Source of the DNA: Calothrix sp. PCC 7103
Lineage (GTDB): Bacteria; Cyanobacteriota; Cyanobacteriia; Cyanobacteriales; Nostocaceae
Direction of reading: 5' to 3'
Assembly (NCBI RefSeq): GCF_000331305.1
Contig: NZ_KB217483.1
Coordinates: forward strand, 291,534-355,533
Length of the DNA stretch: 64,000 bases
A program made the position numbers and the translations under genes. The notes under the pieces were generated by a model, which saw only the letters and a program-made list of their open reading frames with translations, had not been told where the DNA came from and did no database searches. Of the stretch, positions 53,972 through 63,203 are shown in pieces. Position 1 is the stretch's first letter. The number at the start of each line of letters is the position of its first letter.

Positions 53972-55372
53972 ATGGACAATTGTTTGGGCTATTGCCGAGT
54001 TAGTACTCAAAGGCAGTTCTGTGAAGGGCACTCGCTCGAAAGATATATTAACGACTTGAGAAAATACGGGCTACCTGATGAGCGAATTTTTTGGGATATT
54101 GAATCAGGCGCCTCTGACAAACGTAAAGGCTACAACAAGGTTTTAGAATTAATCAGGACTGGTAAGTATAAAAAGCTTATTGTACCTTGCTTTGACCGCT
54201 TTACTCGAAACCCGTTGCATTGGGAGGTCGCGCGCGAAGAATTTCAACAATATAGTGTGAAAGTCGAGTTTCTTGACGGTGGAGGACTAGATTTAGAAAC
54301 ACCTGAAGGTTTATTCACTAGTCGAATTTTGGCGGCAGTTGCAGCTCAGGTGCGCGACCGCAACCGCTACAACTCCTTACAAGGGCATAAGTTTTTTCGC
54401 TCGCAGAATAAAATTTACACTGCTCCTTTTGGCTATAAGAAACAAGGGGAACACCTTGTACTTAACCACGATAAGTACAAAAGTACGAATAAATCCTACT
54501 ATGAAGTAGCCAGGGAAGTCATAGAAACATTTCTTTATGTTGAGAAAACTTTATCAGGAACCGTGCGGCGATTAGTTGCTAAGTACGGCGATAGAAAAGT
54601 TAAAACTAAACATGCTGATTTTCCACATGATTATACAGCTTTAGATTATTGGCTTAGAAATGAGGTACTACGAGGGCATATTATTTATTTTCCGAAACAA
54701 GAGGATAAAAGAACATTAGTTCTAAATCAGCATCCTGCACTGGTTTCGCCAGAGGAGAGTAAAGATATACATATTCTTCTCAAGCAAAACACAAAGCTGA
54801 AAACAAGACCCGATGAGGTCAGTAACCCTTTAGCGGGATTATGTTTTTGTAGTGGTTGTGGGTCTGGAATGAGAGCAAAACGATGTGGTCAAAAAGGAAG
54901 CTATAAAAATTACTTGTATTGTAAAGGAGCTTACCCTATATCAGGAAAACCTAAAGTATGTAACCGTCGTTCCAGTTATTCACTAGAAATTATCGATGTA
55001 GTTGAAGCTGTTATTTCTGCTCTTTGTGACCGTGCAGAAAAAATAGCGCAGTGGGCAATTCAACCAGAGGTAGTAGAAGAAACGGTAGAGATAACTGAGA
55101 TACGTAATCAGATAACAAAATTAGAGGTTATCGATGACCCGGAGTTGGATGAGGTTATAGAAAGGAAAAAAGCCAAGCTTTCGGAAATGCTTTCAAAATT
55201 ACGTTACGAATCTGATGATTTAGTCAGGCGCCAGGAGAGACTTAAGACTTTGGCATCGGAATCCAGATTCTGGAGATTTGCGACTTTAGAGCAGCAGAAA
55301 GTACTATTTACAGAATTTGTAGAAAAGGTTGAGTGTGATTGTGGGAAATTGTCAATCAAGCTACGTGTATAA
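53972..55372 (+). CDS. large serine recombinase, XisF-like
   Basis: 466 residues. N-terminal resolvase domain with YCRVSTQRQFCEGHSLERYI (catalytic Ser in RVST), PCFDRFTRN with the conserved Arg, and AAVAAQVRDRNRYNS. Then a recombinase domain, a zinc-ribbon with CSGCGSGMRAKRCG, and a coiled coil near the C-terminus (about 385-435). The general plan fits XisF, which excises the fdxN element in heterocysts. It lies next to a truncated FMN-reductase gene. Confidence 0.88.
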   Translation: MDNCLGYCRVSTQRQFCEGHSLERYINDLRKYGLPDERIFWDIESGASDKRKGYNKVLELIRTGKYKKLIVPCFDRFTRNPLHWEVAREEFQQYSVKVEFLDGGGLDLETPEGLFTSRILAAVAAQVRDRNRYNSLQGHKFFRSQNKIYTAPFGYKKQGEHLVLNHDKYKSTNKSYYEVAREVIETFLYVEKTLSGTVRRLVAKYGDRKVKTKHADFPHDYTALDYWLRNEVLRGHIIYFPKQEDKRTLVLNQHPALVSPEESKDIHILLKQNTKLKTRPDEVSNPLAGLCFCSGCGSGMRAKRCGQKGSYKNYLYCKGAYPISGKPKVCNRRSSYSLEIIDVVEAVISALCDRAEKIAQWAIQPEVVEETVEITEIRNQITKLEVIDDPELDEVIERKKAKLSEMLSKLRYESDDLVRRQERLKTLASESRFWRFATLEQQKVLFTEFVEKVECDCGKLSIKLRV

Positions 55373-55427
55373 AACGCTTTATTTTATCCCAATCTTCTTT
55401 TGCAATTACTGCACAGCCTACTGAGTT
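55358..55427 (-). pseudogene. truncated copy of the convergent small ORF
   Basis: Reads SVGCAVIAKEDWDKIKRF, then IHVA and stop, after an in-frame TAA; it matches the C-terminal third of the 58-residue ORF at 55994. Confidence 0.55.
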
Positions 55428-55803
55428 TTTTTGTTACTGATACTATAAAGTTCATACTTATACCTCGTACACAATTAGCATGTTTGAGTAACACCCTTCC
55501 ATCAAATCACTCATCTAGGGTCATATTTTCTGCTGTTCGTTTTTAAAAGGTCAACAGGTTTGCATACTCATGTACTAAAAAATGAAAATGATTTCATTAC
55601 ACTAGGGCTATACCGTTATGAATATCGTTCCCATTTCATTTATTATCAGTCTACAGAATACGGTATTTTGATTGTACGTGTTCTTGGAAATAAACAAGAC
55701 CCTGGAATACATATATAACATCTGTCCATTAAAGCGCTTTATTGGACAGCAAGCTACTAAAGATTTACTATCACAAACAATGCCCTGAAGGGTTATACAA
55801 AGG
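55428..55803. other. spacer between two copies of the recombinase tail
   Basis: No gene recognised. AT-rich, without resemblance to known elements. Confidence 0.4.
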
Positions 55804-56044
55804 GCAAAAGCCAAGCTTTTAGAAATGCTCTCAAGATTACATTACGAATCTGATGATTTAGTCAGGCGATGTGAAATACTTAAGACTTTGGCATCAGAAT
55901 CTAGATTCTGGAGGTTTGCGACTTTAGAGCTGCAGAAAGTATGATTTACAGAATTTGTAGAAAAGGTTGACTGTGATTGTGGAAGATTGTTAATCAAGCT
56001 GCGTGTTTAAAACGCTTTATTTTATCCCAATCTTCTTTTGCAAG
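55804..56044 (+). pseudogene. decayed duplicate of the recombinase 3' end
   Basis: About 240 bases strongly similar to 55166-55405, with point changes including an in-frame stop (AGTATGATTTACAG instead of AGTACTATTTACAG). The similarity continues past the stop codon through AACGCTTTATTTTATCCCAA. It is the end of a second recombinase gene or a segmental duplication. Confidence 0.85.
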
Positions 56045-56170
56045 CACTACACTTTTACCATCTTCTGCTAGCTGAGGCTCAGGAATTACTTCAATAACCT
56101 CTTCTAAGGATAATAAATACTCTAAGTATTCTTTCTCTAATGTTTTGATAATTTTTTTGGCGTGGCTCAT
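55994..56170 (-). CDS. small ORF convergent with the recombinase tail
   Basis: 58 residues: MSHAKKIIKTLEKEYLEYLL, then SLEEVIEVIPEPQLAEDGKS, then VVLAKEDWDKIKRF. A tail of it is also present behind the intact recombinase (55358-55427). The recurrence beside both recombinase ends suggests a real gene. It is acidic and helical; an antitoxin or a recombination accessory factor are possibilities. The family is not recognised. Confidence 0.55.
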   Translation of the reverse strand: MSHAKKIIKTLEKEYLEYLLSLEEVIEVIPEPQLAEDGKSVVLAKEDWDKIKRFKHAA

Positions 56171-57133
56171 ATGAAATTACCTACCTATCAAAAAGCGATT
56201 ATTTTTAATAATTATTATACTTATGATAACAGAAATTGACAGCTACTTTAAATAATATAAAAAAGTAGAAATATGGAGTTTAAATAATTAACCTAAATCT
56301 TTACCTCAATACTTAATTAACATAAAAAAATTCGTATCGAGCATTTTGCTGAACTAAAAATTTTGTTATTAATCTTAACTCAGTGCAAATAACATCCAAA
56401 TCATTGATAAGTAAATCCTTTATTTAGTATCAAATTTTCAAAATTACAAGCTCCTACTCATCTTTATTTTGAAGTTTGATTAGATTTTTAAATGGCTGCC
56501 ATTAAAGAAATATGCCAAACCGTGAAGAATTAAAGCGACAAAACTTAACTTCTAGATTAACCCAGTACACTAAATTATTTATACATAAGTTCTATTTATT
56601 TAGCAACTTTTCTCGTAAGAGAGAATTTCAAGCTGATATCAAGCCGTATCATATTTTGCATGAAATAAGTAGTTATGTATTTATGCGAAATAACACCTAC
56701 AATGCTTGGAATCCCTTCTAAACAATTTATGTAACGAAAACGAAGGTGGATATACTTAGGTTTAACAGTATATAAAAATACATTAAAACACTTGATGCTG
56801 AATTTTTGAAAGATTTAAGCAATACCAAGATTCCCTAGAAAGATGACTAGTTCACGATAATTTTGTTAACTCAGAAACTATATTCTTAACAATTATTTAT
56901 AAATCCAAGCATACTCATCACTATACGTTGGATGAACCCTTAAAGACATATATAGCAAAGATTTTAACCTTTCTTTACAATTTATCTATGACCTTACGTT
57001 ACGGATAAGTTTCGACTCTAGTCATAGGAAATTTAGGCCACCAGTCTATATTCATTTTTTCGCTACATGTTAGAAAATAAACATACGACTTTTTAATGAA
57101 GTCGCACAAACGACTAATATTAACTTCCCGGCT
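56171..57133. other. long AT-rich intergenic region
   Basis: 963 bases; the only sizeable frame (56512-56721, 69 codons) has no family resemblance and no ribosome site. Could hold regulatory or transfer-origin sequences, but no clear inverted repeats were seen. Confidence 0.4.
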
Positions 57134-58138
57134 ATGGCTATCACTGACCCCCAAGACTTGTGGTACATCTCAGATGTCGTTAACCAAGTATTGGATTGCC
57201 AACACAAATTGACAGATATTAAAGGTGTACAAGCAGCTTTAAGAGAGGTCAGTGTTGCGTGCGGTCGGGAAATACAGATGAATTTAGTTTTTGAGGAGGA
57301 CAAACTTAAAGGATTTAATTTTGCGTTCAAACTAGACCCAAACAATGCGACTGAAGCTATTTACTTCAAACCAGACCAGCTAGATATACAGGTGTACAGG
57401 GGTAATATTACACCCTACAAACCACTAACTAGTACGATTGATGTAGCGAAACCAGAATCAGAGGGGCATCTAACTACTTATTCTCAGCAACGCGGTGAAA
57501 TTATTATTCCTCCACCATCACAAGTAGATAATCTTCACGTTATCGAAAAGGAAGCGATAGACGTACTGTCGGGGACTTGTGATAAATTTAATAAGATAAA
57601 TCCGGGTTTAATTAGGGTTGCACACCAATTAACATCGCGTAACGAAATAGATGGATTACTATTAACTGGTGTAATTCTTAAAGCGGGAGTTACACTTGCT
57701 TCAAGTTTGCAGTCAGAGAATAATCCAGATATACATGAGAAAGGATTAGCAATAATCAAACGCTTTCAACAGGTATTACCTCAAGAATTTGCAGGTCTTA
57801 AAGAAGGAGAAATTCCAAAAGTTTTTGAATGGAATGACTCAAAGTCAGGCAAACAGTATTGCTTTAAATTTGAAGAGTGTCTTGTTTCCGATTCGAGCGA
57901 AACCGTAAAACCAATTAAACTGCAAGGAATTGAAACAATACCTGGTTCAAATTTAATACGACCCGTGTTTGCAGCAACTTTGATTGATAGTAAATATAAT
58001 CAATGGAGTATTGAACAATGCGATTTCACTCTAAGCCAGATTCGTGATTTAAGCGTTGCGGTAAAACCCACACCCCCTAATGTTTCTCCGGTAATTTCCA
58101 CTACCGGAGAAGGGTTTTCTCTAGAAATTGAGCATTGA
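57134..58138 (+). CDS. unknown protein, first gene of the conjugation-like cluster
   Basis: 334 residues; not recognised. Mixed alpha/beta, no TM segments, one Pro-rich end (KPTPPNVSPV). N-terminus MAITDPQDLWYISDVVNQVL. It stands 38 bases before the pilin-like gene and shares its strand, so it likely belongs to the same operon. A mating-pair or regulatory role is only inferred from context. Confidence 0.6.
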   Translation: MAITDPQDLWYISDVVNQVLDCQHKLTDIKGVQAALREVSVACGREIQMNLVFEEDKLKGFNFAFKLDPNNATEAIYFKPDQLDIQVYRGNITPYKPLTSTIDVAKPESEGHLTTYSQQRGEIIIPPPSQVDNLHVIEKEAIDVLSGTCDKFNKINPGLIRVAHQLTSRNEIDGLLLTGVILKAGVTLASSLQSENNPDIHEKGLAIIKRFQQVLPQEFAGLKEGEIPKVFEWNDSKSGKQYCFKFEECLVSDSSETVKPIKLQGIETIPGSNLIRPVFAATLIDSKYNQWSIEQCDFTLSQIRDLSVAVKPTPPNVSPVISTTGEGFSLEIEH

Positions 58139-58176
58139 ATAAAAGAAAAATAAATGCCTCTAACTAGCTAATTCTT

Positions 58177-58944
58177 ATGCATGATAACTATTGCAATCGT
58201 CAGGAGAGAACACAACGTGTCTTGCAATCGGACAGGAACGTTACTCCCCTCAACCTTGGGAACCAAAGCACGGAGGTGGCGCCAGAAAACGACATCGGAT
58301 GGCTGATAAAACTTCGTTATTTCCAAAACATCCAAAATAATATTGCAATTGGGTTACTATCTTCATTGAATTGGACTACTAATGATACAGGCGCCTTTAT
58401 TGCTTTATTATCAGGGTTAATTTACATGACAGTAAAAGAACCGCTTTTAGTTACAGTAATGTTATCGCTAGCGTTATTTTTTTACTGCCTTAACAGAGTA
58501 ATTAGTTACATCCCATACCTAAACTTGTATGTCAAAAGAAAAATTCACTTTTGGCAGATTACAGGAGTAATAATCGGATTAACAGCAACCTTGACAGTAT
58601 TTGAAATGCCAGCACAGGCGATTTTTTTAAGCGGTTTAGAACAATTCCTCACAAATATTGCACAGCAAAGTTCTACAGGAGGTACAAGTGCGATAGACCC
58701 ACAAGCAATTACTTTGGTTTTTAATGCGATTCGAGGTGTGTTTTTACTATTAGTCGGTATAGCAGCACTATTCGCTTATAACCAAGCACAACAAGGAAAC
58801 GATTGGCGCCCGATTGCGACTCAAGCAGGTTTAGCAATCGGAATTATTCTCACAGTCGATGTGATTACGTTTCTATTCGTCGGTGATGGAACTGGTGCTG
58901 GTGGTGGTGCTGGTGGTGGCGGTGGAACTGCCCCAGGAGGCTAG
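58177..58944 (+). CDS. TrbC/VirB2-like pilin candidate
   Basis: 255 residues. Two TM segments near 80-110, an Ala-x-Ala-like site (MPAQA) at about 147-151, then two closely spaced hydrophobic stretches (VFLLLVGIAALFAYNQAQQG and LAIGIILTVDVITFLFVG), the pattern of VirB2/TrbC pilins. Ends in a Gly-rich tail (GGGAGGGGGTAPGG). The call rests on topology and on the VirB4-like gene downstream. Confidence 0.5.
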   Translation: MHDNYCNRQERTQRVLQSDRNVTPLNLGNQSTEVAPENDIGWLIKLRYFQNIQNNIAIGLLSSLNWTTNDTGAFIALLSGLIYMTVKEPLLVTVMLSLALFFYCLNRVISYIPYLNLYVKRKIHFWQITGVIIGLTATLTVFEMPAQAIFLSGLEQFLTNIAQQSSTGGTSAIDPQAITLVFNAIRGVFLLLVGIAALFAYNQAQQGNDWRPIATQAGLAIGIILTVDVITFLFVGDGTGAGGGAGGGGGTAPGG

Positions 58945-58953
58945 AAATAAACC

Positions 58954-59307
58954 ATGTCAATAGATACAGAAAAACAAACGGTAAAAGTCAATAAAATTTT
59001 AGGCAAACAAGCCTCTTTTGGGCCAATACCGGCGAATCAAATTCTACCTTGGTTTGCAATTATTACGATTACATACTTTATTTTTGATGGATTGTTAGGA
59101 TGGGGAATTCCGAAAGTGGCTGTAATTAGTTTTTGGTTAATTCTGAGTTGGTGGTTTGTAACAGGTAAAGACCCTGATAAATATATTAACCGCTTCCGTA
59201 AACCAAAAGGACGTAATTGGATAACAGGTGGTGCCGTTTACATATCTCCTCTACTTTCTGCTCATAGTCGGCAACACCTACGTAAAAATAAAAATCAACG
59301 CATATGA
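58954..59307 (+). CDS. VirB3/TrbD-like small membrane protein
   Basis: 117 residues with two TM segments (about 29-65), then a basic tail. Its position between a pilin candidate and the VirB4-like ATPase, and a 4-base overlap with the latter, is where VirB3/TrbD occurs in type IV secretion operons. Sequence alone is not diagnostic. Confidence 0.5.
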   Translation: MSIDTEKQTVKVNKILGKQASFGPIPANQILPWFAIITITYFIFDGLLGWGIPKVAVISFWLILSWWFVTGKDPDKYINRFRKPKGRNWITGGAVYISPLLSAHSRQHLRKNKNQRI

Positions 59308-62138
59308 AGAGTAGTATCCCAGCAATTTCTGTTAAAGAGCAGCATCACTCGGTACAATATCTACCTTTTGAGAACGAGCTTGACCTTTGCTGTATGGTTC
59401 GTATTGAACGGGATAATCGTAGTATTGGAGCGTTTCTTCTCAATAAAGGTGATATTTCTGATGCTACTCAGTTTCAGCTAGTTTTTGGTTTTAAGCTCAA
59501 AGGTATCCATGACCAGCTATATCAAGAAGAGCTTTTAGCTTTGTCTAATGGAATTGGTGAGGCTATGAAATTTGTCCTTGCAAGCGAGAAATGTACGTTC
59601 TTTTTAGGTCGTTATTCCCAAGACGAAAAAAGACAGCGCTACCTTAACCAGCTTGCTGATGCTTGCTCTCTAAAATTACCTGCAATTTTAATGCGGAATG
59701 AACAAGCAAGAGTAAATTCCTTAACTCGTTCTGGCGCCCGATCAATTTGGCAGCAAACTCTATTTTGCACTTGGACAGCAGATGCGGTTGGTGAACGTAA
59801 AACTGACATGTTGTCTAAACTTATACATAGTTTGGGCAAAAGCGGGCGCCTGCTATTAGATGGTGTGACAGGCAGAATATCCCAACGGCAAGAACAAATT
59901 TTAAGTCGCTTATTAATGAAAGCTTACACCGAGGGATTTATTCAATGGGAAATGTTATTTAACACTAAAGCCCAATTAGAAAATACTCCAATGACCGACA
60001 CTGAGCTTTGGTCTTGGCTTTGGGGTAGGTTTAATAAATCGGAGCCTCCAGCAATTCCGCAATTACTTCTACTAACAGAAGATAAAGATAGGGGTGTAAA
60101 ATTAACCGAAATTCAAAACTCACAAAAACACGCTACAACTATCTTGATAACTGGAGAATACGGGCGAAGCTCATGTCCAGAACACCGTCAATGTACAAAT
60201 CGCGTATACGTAAAAGATAAAGTTGTTGGCGTTTTAACAATGGCGGATACTGTCGCTGCGTGGGTGTCGGCTAGGGAGCAAATACTGTGGATGTGGAAGG
60301 TTTTGAGTGAAAGTCATGTTCGCGATACGGAAGCAATCGTAGAAATATCCGCTGCTAATCGCTATTTAACTGAAGATAATCTACATCGCCAAGCCAAACA
60401 AACTAAAGCCGCACGCGAACGTGCTTTGCTTAAAGGTACGGGTCGAGATGTCGGCGCCGAAATTAAGCAAGAGGAAAGTTTTGACGCACAGAAAAAACTA
60501 TACAAAGGTGCTGTTCCATTAAATTGTGCGGTTGTATTTCTCGTAACGCGCGAAAATGCAGAAAGTCTAGAAAGAGCATGTGATTTACTTTGTTCGAGTT
60601 TTGGTAATGCGAAAGTTTTACGCGAACGACACATTGCTCCCTCTATCTGGCTTGAAACTTTACCGATAACTTGGCGCCGTATACTGCATTCAAGTTCAAT
60701 ATTAAGTGAACGTCGGTTGGTGTTGGAAAGCGAAACGGTTGCTGGCATCTTACCTTTAACAGTACCTAGAGAACTCGACTCTATCGGTGTAGAATTTTTA
60801 ACAAATAGAGGTGGTAAACCTGTGTATGTTGATTTATTCTCTTACACTCAACATGCCTTAATCACAGGTAAAACTGGTTCTGGAAAATCTGTATTATTAT
60901 GGCGATTTATGCTTGATGCATTGTCGCAAAATATTCCAGTAGTTGGTATCGATATTCCTGCGGCAGACGGTGAAAGTTCTTTTAAAACGGGAATTGAATT
61001 ACTAGGTGAGGCAGGTGCCTATTTTGATTTATCGCGCGCTTCTAATAATTTAATGGAACCCCCTGATTTACGTTGCTTCGATGTTGACGAACGTGCATCA
61101 CGTATGAAGTCTTGGCGCGAGTTTATACGCAATGCTCTAAGTGTGATTATAATGGGGCGCCTTAATGCTCCTCATTTAGCACAGCGAGTTGATGCGATTT
61201 TGATGCAAGCGCTCGATGTATTTCTAAGTGATCCAGATATGATTGAGCGTTATAACGAAGCTTTTGATAAAGGATGGAAATCAGGAGAATGGCAAAACAT
61301 TCCAACACTAAAAGATTTTGTACGGTTTTGTTCAATTGCTCGGCTTAATATCCAAAAACCAGAGGCAATCGACTATCAAGCAATAAACCAAATCACCAGC
61401 CAAATCACAGCGCTATTAGTAAGCCCGCTAGGAACAGCGATAGGAAAACCAAGCAGCTTTTCTCCAGAACCAATGGTCAAATTTTATGCGCTAACAGGTT
61501 TGAGCAACGACCAAGATTCATACACAATGGCCGTTGCTGCAAAAGCCGCATGTTTACGAGTAGCCCTTTCTTATACTAAAAGTTTGTTTATTGGGGATGA
61601 GCTTTCAGTACTTTTCCGTAAAGATGGCTTTAGTGCAATGGTTGGCGAACTTTGCGCGACCGCGCGTAAAGATGGTGTAAGCATAATTTTATCAAGTCAA
61701 GACCCAGATACAATTTGCCAATCTGCCGCCGCTGCAATGATTATGCAGAATATCAGCTACCGAATCACAGGGTGCATTACATCAAATGCAGTTGCCTCAT
61801 TCCAAAAATACCTAACCTACCCAAGTAACATTATTTCTCAAAATGCATCCGAGTCATTTTTCCCTCATAGGACAGATTTGTACTCATGCTGGCTAATAGA
61901 AAAAGGAGGACGTTTTTGGCAGTGTAGATTTTATCCCGGTGAAATGGCTTTAGCAGCAGTCGTAACAAACCAAGAAGAACGTCGCGCGCGTCGTGCTTTG
62001 ATGGCACGGTATCCGAATACGATTAAAGGACAACTTCAAGGTTTGGCTGAGTTTACAAAAGTATATGTTGCGGCTCTTAAAGAAAATAGAGGGTTAAATG
62101 ATGAACCACATAAGGAGCGAGGATTTCCCGCAGGGTAG
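59304..62138 (+). CDS. VirB4/TraC-like conjugation ATPase
   Basis: 944 residues. Walker A ALITGKTGSGKSVLLWRFML near 530, Walker B SLFIGDELSVLF near 765, then SIILSSQDPDTICQSAAAAM and a C-terminal arginine-rich region, as in VirB4/TraC family ATPases that power assembly of conjugative type IV systems. The N-terminal half is divergent. It overlaps the preceding gene by 4 bases (ATGA). Confidence 0.8.
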   Translation: MKSSIPAISVKEQHHSVQYLPFENELDLCCMVRIERDNRSIGAFLLNKGDISDATQFQLVFGFKLKGIHDQLYQEELLALSNGIGEAMKFVLASEKCTFFLGRYSQDEKRQRYLNQLADACSLKLPAILMRNEQARVNSLTRSGARSIWQQTLFCTWTADAVGERKTDMLSKLIHSLGKSGRLLLDGVTGRISQRQEQILSRLLMKAYTEGFIQWEMLFNTKAQLENTPMTDTELWSWLWGRFNKSEPPAIPQLLLLTEDKDRGVKLTEIQNSQKHATTILITGEYGRSSCPEHRQCTNRVYVKDKVVGVLTMADTVAAWVSAREQILWMWKVLSESHVRDTEAIVEISAANRYLTEDNLHRQAKQTKAARERALLKGTGRDVGAEIKQEESFDAQKKLYKGAVPLNCAVVFLVTRENAESLERACDLLCSSFGNAKVLRERHIAPSIWLETLPITWRRILHSSSILSERRLVLESETVAGILPLTVPRELDSIGVEFLTNRGGKPVYVDLFSYTQHALITGKTGSGKSVLLWRFMLDALSQNIPVVGIDIPAADGESSFKTGIELLGEAGAYFDLSRASNNLMEPPDLRCFDVDERASRMKSWREFIRNALSVIIMGRLNAPHLAQRVDAILMQALDVFLSDPDMIERYNEAFDKGWKSGEWQNIPTLKDFVRFCSIARLNIQKPEAIDYQAINQITSQITALLVSPLGTAIGKPSSFSPEPMVKFYALTGLSNDQDSYTMAVAAKAACLRVALSYTKSLFIGDELSVLFRKDGFSAMVGELCATARKDGVSIILSSQDPDTICQSAAAAMIMQNISYRITGCITSNAVASFQKYLTYPSNIISQNASESFFPHRTDLYSCWLIEKGGRFWQCRFYPGEMALAAVVTNQEERRARRALMARYPNTIKGQLQGLAEFTKVYVAALKENRGLNDEPHKERGFPAG

Positions 62139-62295
62139 GACACAAAGGCACAAAGCAAGAGAAGAGAAGAAGCATTTGACGAATGATTAGTATTGTGACA
62201 ACAGTCGTAAAATAATCGTATTTACTCTCTCACGTTTCCTGTTACTTTTCCTTTCTTTCTTTCTTCCTTCGTGTCCTTTGTGCCTTTGTGGTTTA
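62115..62295. repeat. CTTTGTG-type dispersed repeats
   Basis: CCCGCAGGGTAGGACACAAA, then GGCACAAAGC, at 62129 and the reverse form CGTGTCCTTTGTGCCTTTGT at 62269. The pair is inverted, forming the gap between the VirB4-like gene and the next one. The stop codon of the VirB4-like gene falls at the repeat edge. Confidence 0.65.
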
Positions 62296-62355
62296 ATAAA
62301 TTGATTTTTGTACAAAGGATTTAGGAATTTTATATTAATCAAGGAGTTGATAAAT

Positions 62356-63183
62356 ATGAACCTGAAAAGAAAACATCGTTCGTTACATAGATTTACCAAA
62401 AAAGTGAAAAGTATTTCTGTGGTTGGTATAACAGCAATAGGATTAAGTTTAACAGTAATAAACTCAGCATTTTGCGCCAATGTCGATACGCCAGAGACTC
62501 GTTCAATTACTAAAACAGCTAATTCTATTAGCAATACCTCTAACTCAATTCAAAATTTTGTTGATGATTTAGGCTCATTTGTAAGAGGTAATTTATTTGG
62601 AGGTATTACAAATTTTGTCAATAACGCTCTTGGTTCAGTTGAAGTGCCCGATTTGGGTGAAGTTGTTGGGGAAATTATGAAAGGTTCGCTACCTGAAGAT
62701 GGAGAAACATCGAGCAAATTGGAAAATAACCTTAAAAACTCTTATGCAATTCGTCAAGACTTAGCAAATCAAAGCGAACGAGTAGGAGCAATTGAAGTAG
62801 CGCAAAACAAAACTCTCTCTAAAAATGCTCAAAACAAATCTAAAAATACATTAGAACAAAGCGCAAATTCTCAACTTGAATCAAGCTCTATGGCGGATGA
62901 TTCACAAAATACTGATACTTCACAGCATATTCTCCAAAACATATCTCAACAGCTAAAAAATAATGCCACAATTGCTGACTTACAGTTACAGGAAGCATCA
63001 CAAGCACGTCAAGATAGAGCTCTAGATTTAACTCTCACCGCTCAAACTGCACAAGAACTAAATACTTTCAACACAGGAGAACGCCAAACCAGGATTGCAA
63101 CAGGTAATAATGCAGTATCTCAAGGCGCCTTATTAACAATGCCTGGAGGAAGTGTCTTTAGTCAAAATTCGACCAGTCAGTAA
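62356..63183 (+). CDS. exported coiled-coil protein of the conjugation-like cluster
   Basis: 275 residues from ATG 62356 with AAGGAG upstream; the frame begins at 62308 but that start has no site. Signal peptide SISVVGITAIGLSLTVINSA, then FCA. The mature part is helical and rich in Asn, Gln and Ser (NSQLESSSMADDSQNTDTSQ). VirB5/TrbJ proteins have this kind of build and lie at this place in operons; identity unproven. Confidence 0.6.
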   Translation: MNLKRKHRSLHRFTKKVKSISVVGITAIGLSLTVINSAFCANVDTPETRSITKTANSISNTSNSIQNFVDDLGSFVRGNLFGGITNFVNNALGSVEVPDLGEVVGEIMKGSLPEDGETSSKLENNLKNSYAIRQDLANQSERVGAIEVAQNKTLSKNAQNKSKNTLEQSANSQLESSSMADDSQNTDTSQHILQNISQQLKNNATIADLQLQEASQARQDRALDLTLTAQTAQELNTFNTGERQTRIATGNNAVSQGALLTMPGGSVFSQNSTSQ

Positions 63184-63203
63184 TTGTAGATTATTTAAGC
63201 TTT

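Noticed and set aside
53972-55372. Recombinase as an IS607/transposon resolvase
   Set aside because: Length, zinc-ribbon and C-terminal coiled coil fit a large serine recombinase, and no transposase gene or terminal inverted repeats accompany it.
55608-55814. 68-codon minus-strand frame in the recombinase spacer
   Set aside because: No recognisable features; partly antisense to the decayed recombinase tail.
56512-56721. 69-codon plus-strand frame
   Set aside because: No ribosome site, composition like the surrounding AT-rich DNA, no family resemblance.
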